The notes beneath the pieces were generated by a model, which made no database searches, had not been told where the DNA came from, and was given only the letters and a program-made list of their open reading frames with translations. DNA of 32,735 nucleotides from Bacteroidota bacterium (GTDB taxonomy: Bacteria; Bacteroidota; Bacteroidia; Bacteroidales; UBA7960): positions 1 to 32,735 of the forward strand of contig RECE01000327.1 in assembly GCA_007694165.1 (NCBI GenBank), written 5' to 3'. The translations under genes and the position numbers were made by a program. Of this stretch, positions 22,814-30,505 are shown in pieces (the stretch's first letter is position 1; each line of letters opens with the position of its first letter).

Positions 22814-25124
22814 AAGATTTTTTTGGATGCTGCCCCTGGGGGTGCTTGTCTTTTTTTTGGGATGTAAACCATCCGGCAATGAAATCAGCCTTATCCCCCT
22901 ACCCGCGGAAATGCAACTCTCCGGACCCGGTTTTACTATCGGAACAGAAACCAGGCTTGTGTATGACAATTCAGAGCTGGAAAGTATCGCACATATATCC
23001 AGTGAACTATGGAAATCCTACCTGGGTTATGAGCTGCCATTGGAGTTTACAGAAGAAAGAACTACCCATTCCGTTGCCTTTACCCTCAATGAAAAATACG
23101 ACGAAACTCTTGGTGATGAAGGCTATCGGCTGGATATCCAAAAGGGAGGGGTCGTGATTGCTGCCAACAAACCTGCAGGAATATTATATGGTGCGCAAAC
23201 GGTTTACCAGCTTTTAAGTACCCACCCCGATGGTAAACTTCCGGGTTTGCAAATCACCGATTATCCCCGCTTTGGCTACAGAGGGTTGCACCTGGATGTA
23301 TCCCGCCATTTCCATCCCATGGAGTTCATCTACAAAATGATTGACCAGATGGCCAAACACAAACTCAATGTATTCCACTGGCATTTGATTGATGACCAGG
23401 GCTGGCGGCTGGAAATCAAAAAATACCCAAAGCTCACTGAGGTGGGTGCCTGGCGCGTGGATATGTCGCACCTGCACTGGGATGCCCGTCCGCTGACCAA
23501 GGACCCTGGTAATGCAACTTATGGAGGCTATTACACCCAGGAGGAAGTAAGAGAACTGGTTGCGTATGCTGCGGAAAGGAATATCACCATCATGCCCGAG
23601 ATTGAAATGCCGGCCCACGTAATGTCGGCACTGGCAGCTTACCCTGAATTCTCCTGCACGGGAGAGAACCTGGGCGTTCCACCCGGAGGTGTTTGGCCTA
23701 TTACACATATTTATTGTGCGGGTAACGACGCCACTTTTGAATTTCTGGAAAATGTAATGCTGGAAGTGATGGAGCTGTTCCCTTCAGAGTTTATCCATAT
23801 CGGTGGCGATGAAGCTGACAAAACCAACTGGAAATCCTGCCCCCGTTGTCAGGCTCGCATCCAGAATGAAGGATTGAAAGATGAAGAAGAACTGCAAAGC
23901 TATTTTATTGCCCGAATGGAAAGATTCCTGAACGCTCACGGACGTAAGCTGATGGGTTGGGACGAAATTCTGGAAGGGGGCCTTGCACCCAATGCCACCG
24001 TAATGTCGTGGAGAGGAGAGGCTGGCGGCATTGAAGCCGCCAAAATGGGACACACCGTGGTGATGACCCCCGGTAGCCATTGCTATTTCGACCACTACCA
24101 GGGCGACCCTGATATTGAACCTTTGGCAATTCATGGTTACACAACACTGGCTAAAGTTTATTCCTACGAACCCATTCCGGCTGAGCTTACCTCCGAAGAA
24201 GGCAAGCTGGTGCTGGGAGCACAGGCCAATGTATGGACCGAATTTATGCCCGACAGCAGGCATGTGGAGTATATGATTTTCCCCCGTTTGGCAGCCCTTT
24301 CCGAGGTGGTTTGGTCGCCGGCAGCAAACCGCGACTGGGGTGATTTCTCCAAAAGGATGCAAACCCAGTACAAACGCTATGAAAAGCAGGATATCAATTA
24401 CTCCCTCAGCGCATTCCAGGTGAGGGCCATCCCCGAAGTAAATCTTGATAAAAAAAGCCTGCGGATTGCGTTGGATACTGATGTTTATAATCCTGAGATT
24501 CGCTACACAACAGACGGCTCTGAACCCAATGTGCGTTCACCCTTGTATACGGGCCCCTTTGAGATTGACCAGACCACTGCAGTTAAGGCAATGGTTATTG
24601 AAAACGGCAAATCCATGGAGCAGGTCATGAAACGGGAATATTATCTGCATAAGGCTTTTGCCGGTGATATTCAAATGAAGCACCCCAATAGCGAACAATA
24701 CGATGGCCATGGTCAGCACAGCCTGGTTAATGGCATCCGGGGAACCGTCAGTTTTAGCGACGGCAACTGGAAGGGCTTTCTGGGCAATGACCTGGTGGCT
24801 ACCATTGACCTGGGCCAAACTACTTCCATTACCTCAGTCAGTGTGGATGCATTGCACAATTATGCCTCGTGGATTTTCCTGCCCCAATGGGTCTCTTTTG
24901 AAGTTTCTTCCGATGGAGAGGAATTTCGTCTGCTGGAAAAGGTGGACAATACCTTCGATATCCAGGATACACGGCGCAATATCAGGATTTATTCCACCCA
25001 AACCGCGGCTGAGGAGGTGCGCTATGTGCGTGTAACCGTGAAGAGTCAGGGTGTTTGTCCTCCGGGCCATTCAGGCGAAGGAAAACCCGCATGGCTGTTT
25101 GTGAGTGAGATAGTGGTAGATTGA
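22806..25124 (+). CDS. GH20 beta-hexosaminidase with Ig-like and discoidin-like C-terminal modules
   Basis: This is the second exo-beta-hexosaminidase of the operon, 772 residues from the ATG at 22806. That start overlaps the GH29 stop (ATGAGTAA) and gives a lipoprotein signal with lipobox FLGC, Cys 20. Domains are GH20b (about 28-150), the GH20 barrel (about 155-500, starting FGYRGLHLDVSRHFHP) with catalytic Asp335-Glu336 in HIGGDEAD, an Ig-like chitobiase C-terminal module (YTTDGSEPNVRSPLYTGPF), and an F5/8 type C (CBM32-like) domain at the end. It lacks the N-terminal chitobiase sandwich of the first GH20, which suggests a different substrate or step. A KSCPRCQ cysteine pair follows the active-site strand. 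The residues after the lipid Cys (KPSGNE) suggest a periplasmic location. Confidence 0.93.
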   Translation: MSKRFFWMLPLGVLVFFLGCKPSGNEISLIPLPAEMQLSGPGFTIGTETRLVYDNSELESIAHISSELWKSYLGYELPLEFTEERTTHSVAFTLNEKYDETLGDEGYRLDIQKGGVVIAANKPAGILYGAQTVYQLLSTHPDGKLPGLQITDYPRFGYRGLHLDVSRHFHPMEFIYKMIDQMAKHKLNVFHWHLIDDQGWRLEIKKYPKLTEVGAWRVDMSHLHWDARPLTKDPGNATYGGYYTQEEVRELVAYAAERNITIMPEIEMPAHVMSALAAYPEFSCTGENLGVPPGGVWPITHIYCAGNDATFEFLENVMLEVMELFPSEFIHIGGDEADKTNWKSCPRCQARIQNEGLKDEEELQSYFIARMERFLNAHGRKLMGWDEILEGGLAPNATVMSWRGEAGGIEAAKMGHTVVMTPGSHCYFDHYQGDPDIEPLAIHGYTTLAKVYSYEPIPAELTSEEGKLVLGAQANVWTEFMPDSRHVEYMIFPRLAALSEVVWSPAANRDWGDFSKRMQTQYKRYEKQDINYSLSAFQVRAIPEVNLDKKSLRIALDTDVYNPEIRYTTDGSEPNVRSPLYTGPFEIDQTTAVKAMVIENGKSMEQVMKREYYLHKAFAGDIQMKHPNSEQYDGHGQHSLVNGIRGTVSFSDGNWKGFLGNDLVATIDLGQTTSITSVSVDALHNYASWIFLPQWVSFEVSSDGEEFRLLEKVDNTFDIQDTRRNIRIYSTQTAAEEVRYVRVTVKSQGVCPPGHSGEGKPAWLFVSEIVVD

Positions 25125-25132
25125 TACTTTTG
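25125..25132 (+). promoter_or_regulatory. Putative internal -7 box ahead of the GH92 genes
   Basis: TACTTTTG, directly after the GH20 stop codon, matches TAnnTTTG. TTTG at 25098-25101 lies 23 bp upstream, slightly longer than the usual spacing to the -33 element. It could drive separate expression of the GH92-GH92-GH2 part. Confidence 0.4.
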
Positions 25133-25191
25133 CGAGAATGCCAGAATACTAAACAGTGAAAATTTATCCCAACATATTTAAAATTCAAGAA

Positions 25192-28100
25192 ATGAATATC
25201 AATCGTTTTTTTATTATTGCCTTTTTTATCCCCTTCCTGTCTTGCCAGGAAGAACCTCGTGAGTTCACAGATTTAACCGGATACGTTGATCCGATGATTG
25301 GTACCGATGCACACGGACACACCTTCCCCGGGCCTGCCAGTCCCTTTGGAATGGTGCAACTGAGCCCCGATACCGGTATTGAAGGCTGGGACTGGTGCAG
25401 TGGGTATCATTATTCTGACAGTTCCATTATTGGCTTTTCGCATCTGCACCTCAGTGGTACGGGTGGTGCCGATCTGGGCGATATCATGATCATGCCCTTT
25501 ACCGGAACCCGCCATTGGTTCTCAGGAACCAAACAAGACCCCGACTCGGGCTATCGTTCGCGCTTCTCGCATGATGAGGAAGAGGCCTCGGCAGGCTATT
25601 ATTCTGTAATGCTGCAGGATTACCAGATAAAAGCCGAATTGACCGTTACCCCACGCACCGGAATCCATCGCTACCATTTTCCGGAAGATGAGTTGGCTTC
25701 CGTGATAATTGACCTCAAACACGGCATTTCCAGTCAGCCACGAACTTGCTATATTGAAATTACAGGTGAAAATGAAATCCGCGGTCTCAGGGCTTCTCAA
25801 GGATGGGCTGCCGATCAGCAGGTCTATTTTGTGGCGCGCTTTTCTCATCCCATTGTCAGCCATGCGTTTATGAAGGATGATGTGGAAGCGGGAAATACAT
25901 CCAACAGGGTAGAGGGAAGAAGTGTAAAAGCCATCCTGGATTTCGGACAACTCAGCAACCATGAGCTCATGGTTAAGGTGGGAATATCGGCTGTGGATGA
26001 AGAGGGAGCGCTGAAAAACCTTGAGGCAGAGGCCACACACTGGTCATTTGATACTTACCTGGAGGAAATTCAGAAAGAGTGGAACAAACATCTCAATACC
26101 ATTACCATCGAAGGAGCTACCCCTGAGCAGAAAAGAACTTTTTATACAGCCATGTACCACGCGCAGATTGCTCCGGCGCTCTTTACCGATGTAGACGGAC
26201 GCTACCGCGGGATGGACAAGAACATTCACACCGCTGAGGGACATAACGTGTATACTATTTTCTCTTTGTGGGATACCTTCAGAGCAACCCATCCGCTCTT
26301 TACCCTGATTGCCCCCGATAAAAACATGGAATTCATCAATACCATGTTGCTGCAGTACCAGCAACACGGGCTGTTGCCTGTTTGGGAGCTCATGGCCAAT
26401 GAAACGGGCACCATGATCGGTTACCATTCCATTCCGGTTATCTGGGATGCTTACCAGAAAGGTCACCGTGATTTTGATGCAAAACTGGCCTTTGAAGCCA
26501 TGAAAAAATCGGCCATGCAAGACCATATAGGACTTGCAGATTATAAAAACCTCGGTTTCATCCCTATGGAGCGTGAGGGGAACAGCGTGTCAAAAACGGT
26601 GGAATATGCCTATGATGACTGGTGCATTGCCGAAATGGCCAAAAGCCTGGGCTATATGGATGACTACGAAACTTTTCTTCACAGGGCGCAGAACTACCGC
26701 AATGTGTTTGATACTTCGGTAGGATTCCTCAGGGGAAGAAGAGCCGATGGCACCTGGCGCACGCCCTTCGATCCCATCGAGAGCAGTATTTTGGGCTCCG
26801 GCGATTTCACCGAAGGGAACTCATGGCATTATACCTTTTTTGCGCCCCATGATGTAGCAGGACTGATAGAACTGTTGGGTGGAGATGAACTGTTTTCTGC
26901 CAAAATTGATGAAATGTTTGCGGAAGAATCCATCGTTACCAATGAGGCTGCCCATGATATTTCAGGACTTATCGGACAGTACGCCCAGGGCAACGAGCCC
27001 AGCCACCATGTGGCCTATCTGCACAACTTTGCCGGCAGGCCCTGGAAAACCCAGGAAAAGGTTGCCCTGATCATGGACTCGCTCTATACCGATAAGCCCG
27101 ATGGCATCAGTGGCAATGAAGATTGCGGTCAGCTTTCGGCATGGTATATCTTTTCTGCAACCGGCTTTTATCCTGTAGCCCCCGGAAGTGGTGATTACAT
27201 TATTGGCTCACCCCTTTTTGAAAAAACCACCATACATCTGGCCAACGGAAAAAACTTTACCGTAAAAACCGAAGGCAGAAGCCGTGAGGCTGTTTACATC
27301 CAATCGGCCCGACTCAATGGAAAACCTTTCCATCGTTCATTCATCTCCCATAAGGAAATTGAAGATGGAGGAGTTCTGGAGTTTGTGATGGGACGCGAAC
27401 CCAACAAAGAATGGGGATATGCCACAGAGCATCGTCCGAAATCCTACATTCCTGAGGAGCACAGACTTGCACCCCTTGAAGAGAGGCTGGTATTTATCCC
27501 TTCCATAGCTAAAAAGCTGGATCTCTTTCATGAACCCATTACTTTTGAAATCGACTGCATTACACCTGATGTTGCCATCCATTTTACCACCGATGGAAGC
27601 GAACCTTCTCAACAATCCACACTTTATGAAGGTCCCATTACCATTGGGGAAACTACCCTCGTCAAAGCCAAAGCCTTCAAGGAGGGGATGCAGCCCAGTG
27701 AAACCCTCTCAAGGGAATTTTTCAGAGCCCATTACCGGCACTCAGGAAATCGCTATCCCACCATTGAGCTGCAAAACGGGCCCCGTGGCAGGTACACAGG
27801 TCGTGGTAAAAATGCGCTCCTTGATGGTAACAGGGGAACCATCGATTTTCATGATGGCGAATGGTTGGGCTTTGTTGACGACATCGTGGCAACCATAGAT
27901 TTGGGAGAGCCCAAACCCGTAGAAAGCATCCGCCTGTCGTTTATGCGAAACATCGGATCGTGGATTCTTCTGCCCGAATCCATCGAGATTGCTGTATCCA
28001 ATGACAATAAAAATTTTACCGTGATTGCTACGGAACAGCATACCACCACAACTGCCGATTATGATATCGGTATCAAAGAGTATCGTTTTGATGCACAGCA

Positions 28101-28215
28101 ATCCTTCCGCTACGCCCGGATTATTGCCCGGAGCACAAAGGAATTGCCCCAATGGCATCCGGGTGCAGGCAGCAGGCCCTGGTTGTTTACCGACGAAATT
28201 ATTCTGGAATACTAA
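25192..28215 (+). CDS. GH92 alpha-mannosidase with Ig-like and discoidin-like tail, lipoprotein
   Basis: This is a calcium-dependent exo-alpha-mannosidase of the family that trims high-mannose N-glycans, 1007 residues from the ATG at 25192 (preferred to the GTG at 25156 because it opens with the signal peptide; lipobox FLSC, Cys 18). The GH92 N-terminal beta-domain begins YVDPMIGTDAHGHTFPGP, followed by the (alpha/alpha)6 barrel with SLWDTFRATHPL, NETGTMIGYHSIP, the TEGNSWHY motif (Glu541, likely acid), GNEPSHH and GNEDCGQLSAW (Asp644, likely base). After about residue 770 come an Ig-like module (FTTDGSEPSQQSTLYEGPI) and an F5/8 type C domain, the same pair as in the upstream GH20. The acidic QEE after the lipid Cys suggests surface display. 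The linkage it cuts (alpha-1,2, 1,3 or 1,6) cannot be read safely. Confidence 0.94.
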   Translation: MNINRFFIIAFFIPFLSCQEEPREFTDLTGYVDPMIGTDAHGHTFPGPASPFGMVQLSPDTGIEGWDWCSGYHYSDSSIIGFSHLHLSGTGGADLGDIMIMPFTGTRHWFSGTKQDPDSGYRSRFSHDEEEASAGYYSVMLQDYQIKAELTVTPRTGIHRYHFPEDELASVIIDLKHGISSQPRTCYIEITGENEIRGLRASQGWAADQQVYFVARFSHPIVSHAFMKDDVEAGNTSNRVEGRSVKAILDFGQLSNHELMVKVGISAVDEEGALKNLEAEATHWSFDTYLEEIQKEWNKHLNTITIEGATPEQKRTFYTAMYHAQIAPALFTDVDGRYRGMDKNIHTAEGHNVYTIFSLWDTFRATHPLFTLIAPDKNMEFINTMLLQYQQHGLLPVWELMANETGTMIGYHSIPVIWDAYQKGHRDFDAKLAFEAMKKSAMQDHIGLADYKNLGFIPMEREGNSVSKTVEYAYDDWCIAEMAKSLGYMDDYETFLHRAQNYRNVFDTSVGFLRGRRADGTWRTPFDPIESSILGSGDFTEGNSWHYTFFAPHDVAGLIELLGGDELFSAKIDEMFAEESIVTNEAAHDISGLIGQYAQGNEPSHHVAYLHNFAGRPWKTQEKVALIMDSLYTDKPDGISGNEDCGQLSAWYIFSATGFYPVAPGSGDYIIGSPLFEKTTIHLANGKNFTVKTEGRSREAVYIQSARLNGKPFHRSFISHKEIEDGGVLEFVMGREPNKEWGYATEHRPKSYIPEEHRLAPLEERLVFIPSIAKKLDLFHEPITFEIDCITPDVAIHFTTDGSEPSQQSTLYEGPITIGETTLVKAKAFKEGMQPSETLSREFFRAHYRHSGNRYPTIELQNGPRGRYTGRGKNALLDGNRGTIDFHDGEWLGFVDDIVATIDLGEPKPVESIRLSFMRNIGSWILLPESIEIAVSNDNKNFTVIATEQHTTTTADYDIGIKEYRFDAQQSFRYARIIARSTKELPQWHPGAGSRPWLFTDEIILEY

Positions 28216-28228
28216 AAATACAACAACG

Positions 28229-30505
28229 ATGCACAGAAAATTATGGAGTTATGGTATGATGAGCGTTCTTGTGGCGCTTGTCATCTCCTGCTCACCGCAA
28301 AAAGAAGCAGACAGGTTAACCGATTATGTAAATCCGTTTATGGGCACCGAGGGGGAGGGCAATACCTATCCCGGCGCAACTGTGCCATTCGGAATGGTGC
28401 AGCTCAGTCCCGACATCGGAAAGTCGGGATGGGACCGCATTGCCGGTTACTACTATCCGGACACCATCATTACCGGATTCAGCCATACCCACTTGAGTGG
28501 AACGGGTGCCGGCGACCTTTACGATATTCTGGTAACCCCCGTTAACAGCCGCGATGTGGAGAGAATTCCCGAAAATGGCTACAGGCCATACTCACGCTTT
28601 TCTCATGACAACGAACATGCCGAACCGGGCTACTACCAGGTGTTTCTGCAGGATTTTGGCATCAATGCCGAATTAAGCGCAACCCAAAGAACCGGGATTC
28701 ATCGCTACACTTTTCCGGCAGATGACAATTCCGGTTTTATCATCGACCTGGGATACGCCCTCAACTGGGATGCTCCGGTGAAAACCCACCTCAAAGTGAT
28801 TGACGACAAAACGGTTGTGGGATACAGGTACTCCACCGGATGGGCCGCAGATCAAAGGGTGTATTTTGCTGCCCGTTTTTCCAAACCTATGGAACGTAAT
28901 GCTTTGTTTTTGAATGATGAAACTGTTGAAGGCCCTGAGGTAACCGGAGTACATACCAAAATTGATATTCGCTTTTCTACCCGGGAAAATGAAGAGGTGA
29001 TGATAAAAGTCGGACTTTCAAGTGCCAACATAGAAGGTGCTATGAAAGCCATCGATACCGAAGCTCCACACTGGGATTTTGAAAAATTCAGGGCGGATGC
29101 CTCCGATGTGTGGGAAAAGGAGTTGCAGAAAATCATCATTGAAACTTCCAATGAAACCTGGAAGAGAACCTTCTATACAACCCTTTACCAATCCATGCTT
29201 GCGCCTACCCTTTACAGTGATGCCAATGGCAATTACAAAGGCGCTGATGGCAACTACCATACCGCTGTGGGTTATGATAAATACGATACCTTTTCTCTAT
29301 GGGATACCTTCAGGGCTGCCCATCCGCTTTATACCCTCATGCACCCCGACAGGGTTCCCGATATGGTTCGCTCCATGATGAGTCATTATCATGAAACGGG
29401 CTTGTTGCCGGTATGGTCCATGTGGGGAAATGAAACCAATATGATGATCGGTTACCATGCTGTGCCTGTCATTGTAGATGCATGGTTTAAGGGCTTACTG
29501 GAAGGTTTTGACATTGAGGAGGTTTTTGAAGCCATCCAATCCAATGCCATGTCCGATCATCCTAAGATTGAAGCGTATCGTAAATATGGGTATGTTCCGC
29601 TGGGTTTCGATCACGAAAACTGGTCGGTTTCCAAAACTGTTGAATACGCCTACAACGACTGGTGTATCGCCATTTTTGCCAAGTCCCTGGGTAAAACGGT
29701 TGATTACCAATATTTCATGGAAAGGTCGAAATACTGGAGAAACCATTTCGACCCCGAAACCGGATTCCTCAGGCCCCGCTATGAAGATGGCCGATTCCTG
29801 GAAGATTTTGTGCCAAGGGATTATACCGACCATTATTGCGAAAGCAATGCATGGCATTACTTCTGGTTTGTACCCCAGAATATTGAGGGACTGAGAGAAA
29901 CACTGGGTGAAGCACAATTTGCAGCCAGGCTCGACAGTATGTTTACCTACGATCCCTATCCATCCGATGAACTTCCCATTTTCAGTACCGGCATGATTGG
30001 GCAGTATGTGCATGGCAATGAACCCAGTCACCATGTGGCCTATTTATATCTCCATACGGGCGAGGCCTGGAAAACCCAGGAAAGAATCAGAGAGGTTTTA
30101 ACCACCATGTATGCTCCTGTGCCCCATGGTCATTGCGGTAACGAAGACTGTGGGCAGATGTCGTCATGGTACGTGCTGAGTTCCATGGGGTTCTATCCGG
30201 TAAATCCAGCCACAGGCGTGTACACCATAGGTGCGCCCTTGTGGGAACGCGCTACCATCCATTTGAGCAACAACCGTGAGTTTGTGGTGGAAGCCCCCGG
30301 CAATAGATTAGAGAAAAAGTATGTGGAAAGCGTATCTCTGAATGGGAAATCCCTTGACCGTCCGTGGATAACACATCAAGAGATTCTGAATGGCGGCGTC
30401 TTGCATTTTACCATGTCTGAAACCCCCAATAAGAAACTCTGGAAAGATGTGAAAGACATACCCTACAAGCAAATTATGAACTTGATTCCAACAATAGTAT
30501 ACTGA
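28229..30505 (+). CDS. GH92 alpha-mannosidase, second copy, lipoprotein
   Basis: This is a second GH92 exo-alpha-mannosidase, 758 residues from the ATG at 28229. That start gives a lipoprotein signal with lipobox VISC, Cys 21; the longer upstream frame lies inside the preceding gene. GH92 motifs include YVNPFMGTEGEGNTYPGA, FSHTHLSGTGAGDLYDI, SLWDTFRAAHPL, GNEPSHH, Glu538 in the CESNAWHY motif (likely acid) and Asp640 in GNEDCGQMSSW (likely base). It lacks the Ig-like and discoidin-like tail of its neighbour. Its loop after the acid reads WFVPQNIEGL where the first copy has FFAPHDVAGL, suggesting a different linkage preference. It follows 13 nt after the first GH92, and its stop shares one base with the next start (TGATG). 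Confidence 0.94.
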   Translation: MHRKLWSYGMMSVLVALVISCSPQKEADRLTDYVNPFMGTEGEGNTYPGATVPFGMVQLSPDIGKSGWDRIAGYYYPDTIITGFSHTHLSGTGAGDLYDILVTPVNSRDVERIPENGYRPYSRFSHDNEHAEPGYYQVFLQDFGINAELSATQRTGIHRYTFPADDNSGFIIDLGYALNWDAPVKTHLKVIDDKTVVGYRYSTGWAADQRVYFAARFSKPMERNALFLNDETVEGPEVTGVHTKIDIRFSTRENEEVMIKVGLSSANIEGAMKAIDTEAPHWDFEKFRADASDVWEKELQKIIIETSNETWKRTFYTTLYQSMLAPTLYSDANGNYKGADGNYHTAVGYDKYDTFSLWDTFRAAHPLYTLMHPDRVPDMVRSMMSHYHETGLLPVWSMWGNETNMMIGYHAVPVIVDAWFKGLLEGFDIEEVFEAIQSNAMSDHPKIEAYRKYGYVPLGFDHENWSVSKTVEYAYNDWCIAIFAKSLGKTVDYQYFMERSKYWRNHFDPETGFLRPRYEDGRFLEDFVPRDYTDHYCESNAWHYFWFVPQNIEGLRETLGEAQFAARLDSMFTYDPYPSDELPIFSTGMIGQYVHGNEPSHHVAYLYLHTGEAWKTQERIREVLTTMYAPVPHGHCGNEDCGQMSSWYVLSSMGFYPVNPATGVYTIGAPLWERATIHLSNNREFVVEAPGNRLEKKYVESVSLNGKSLDRPWITHQEILNGGVLHFTMSETPNKKLWKDVKDIPYKQIMNLIPTIVY

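Noticed and set aside
28025-28228. N-terminal extension of the second GH92 by 68 codons
   Set aside because: The extension overlaps the end of the first GH92 in another frame. The ATG at 28229 begins a clean lipoprotein signal peptide.
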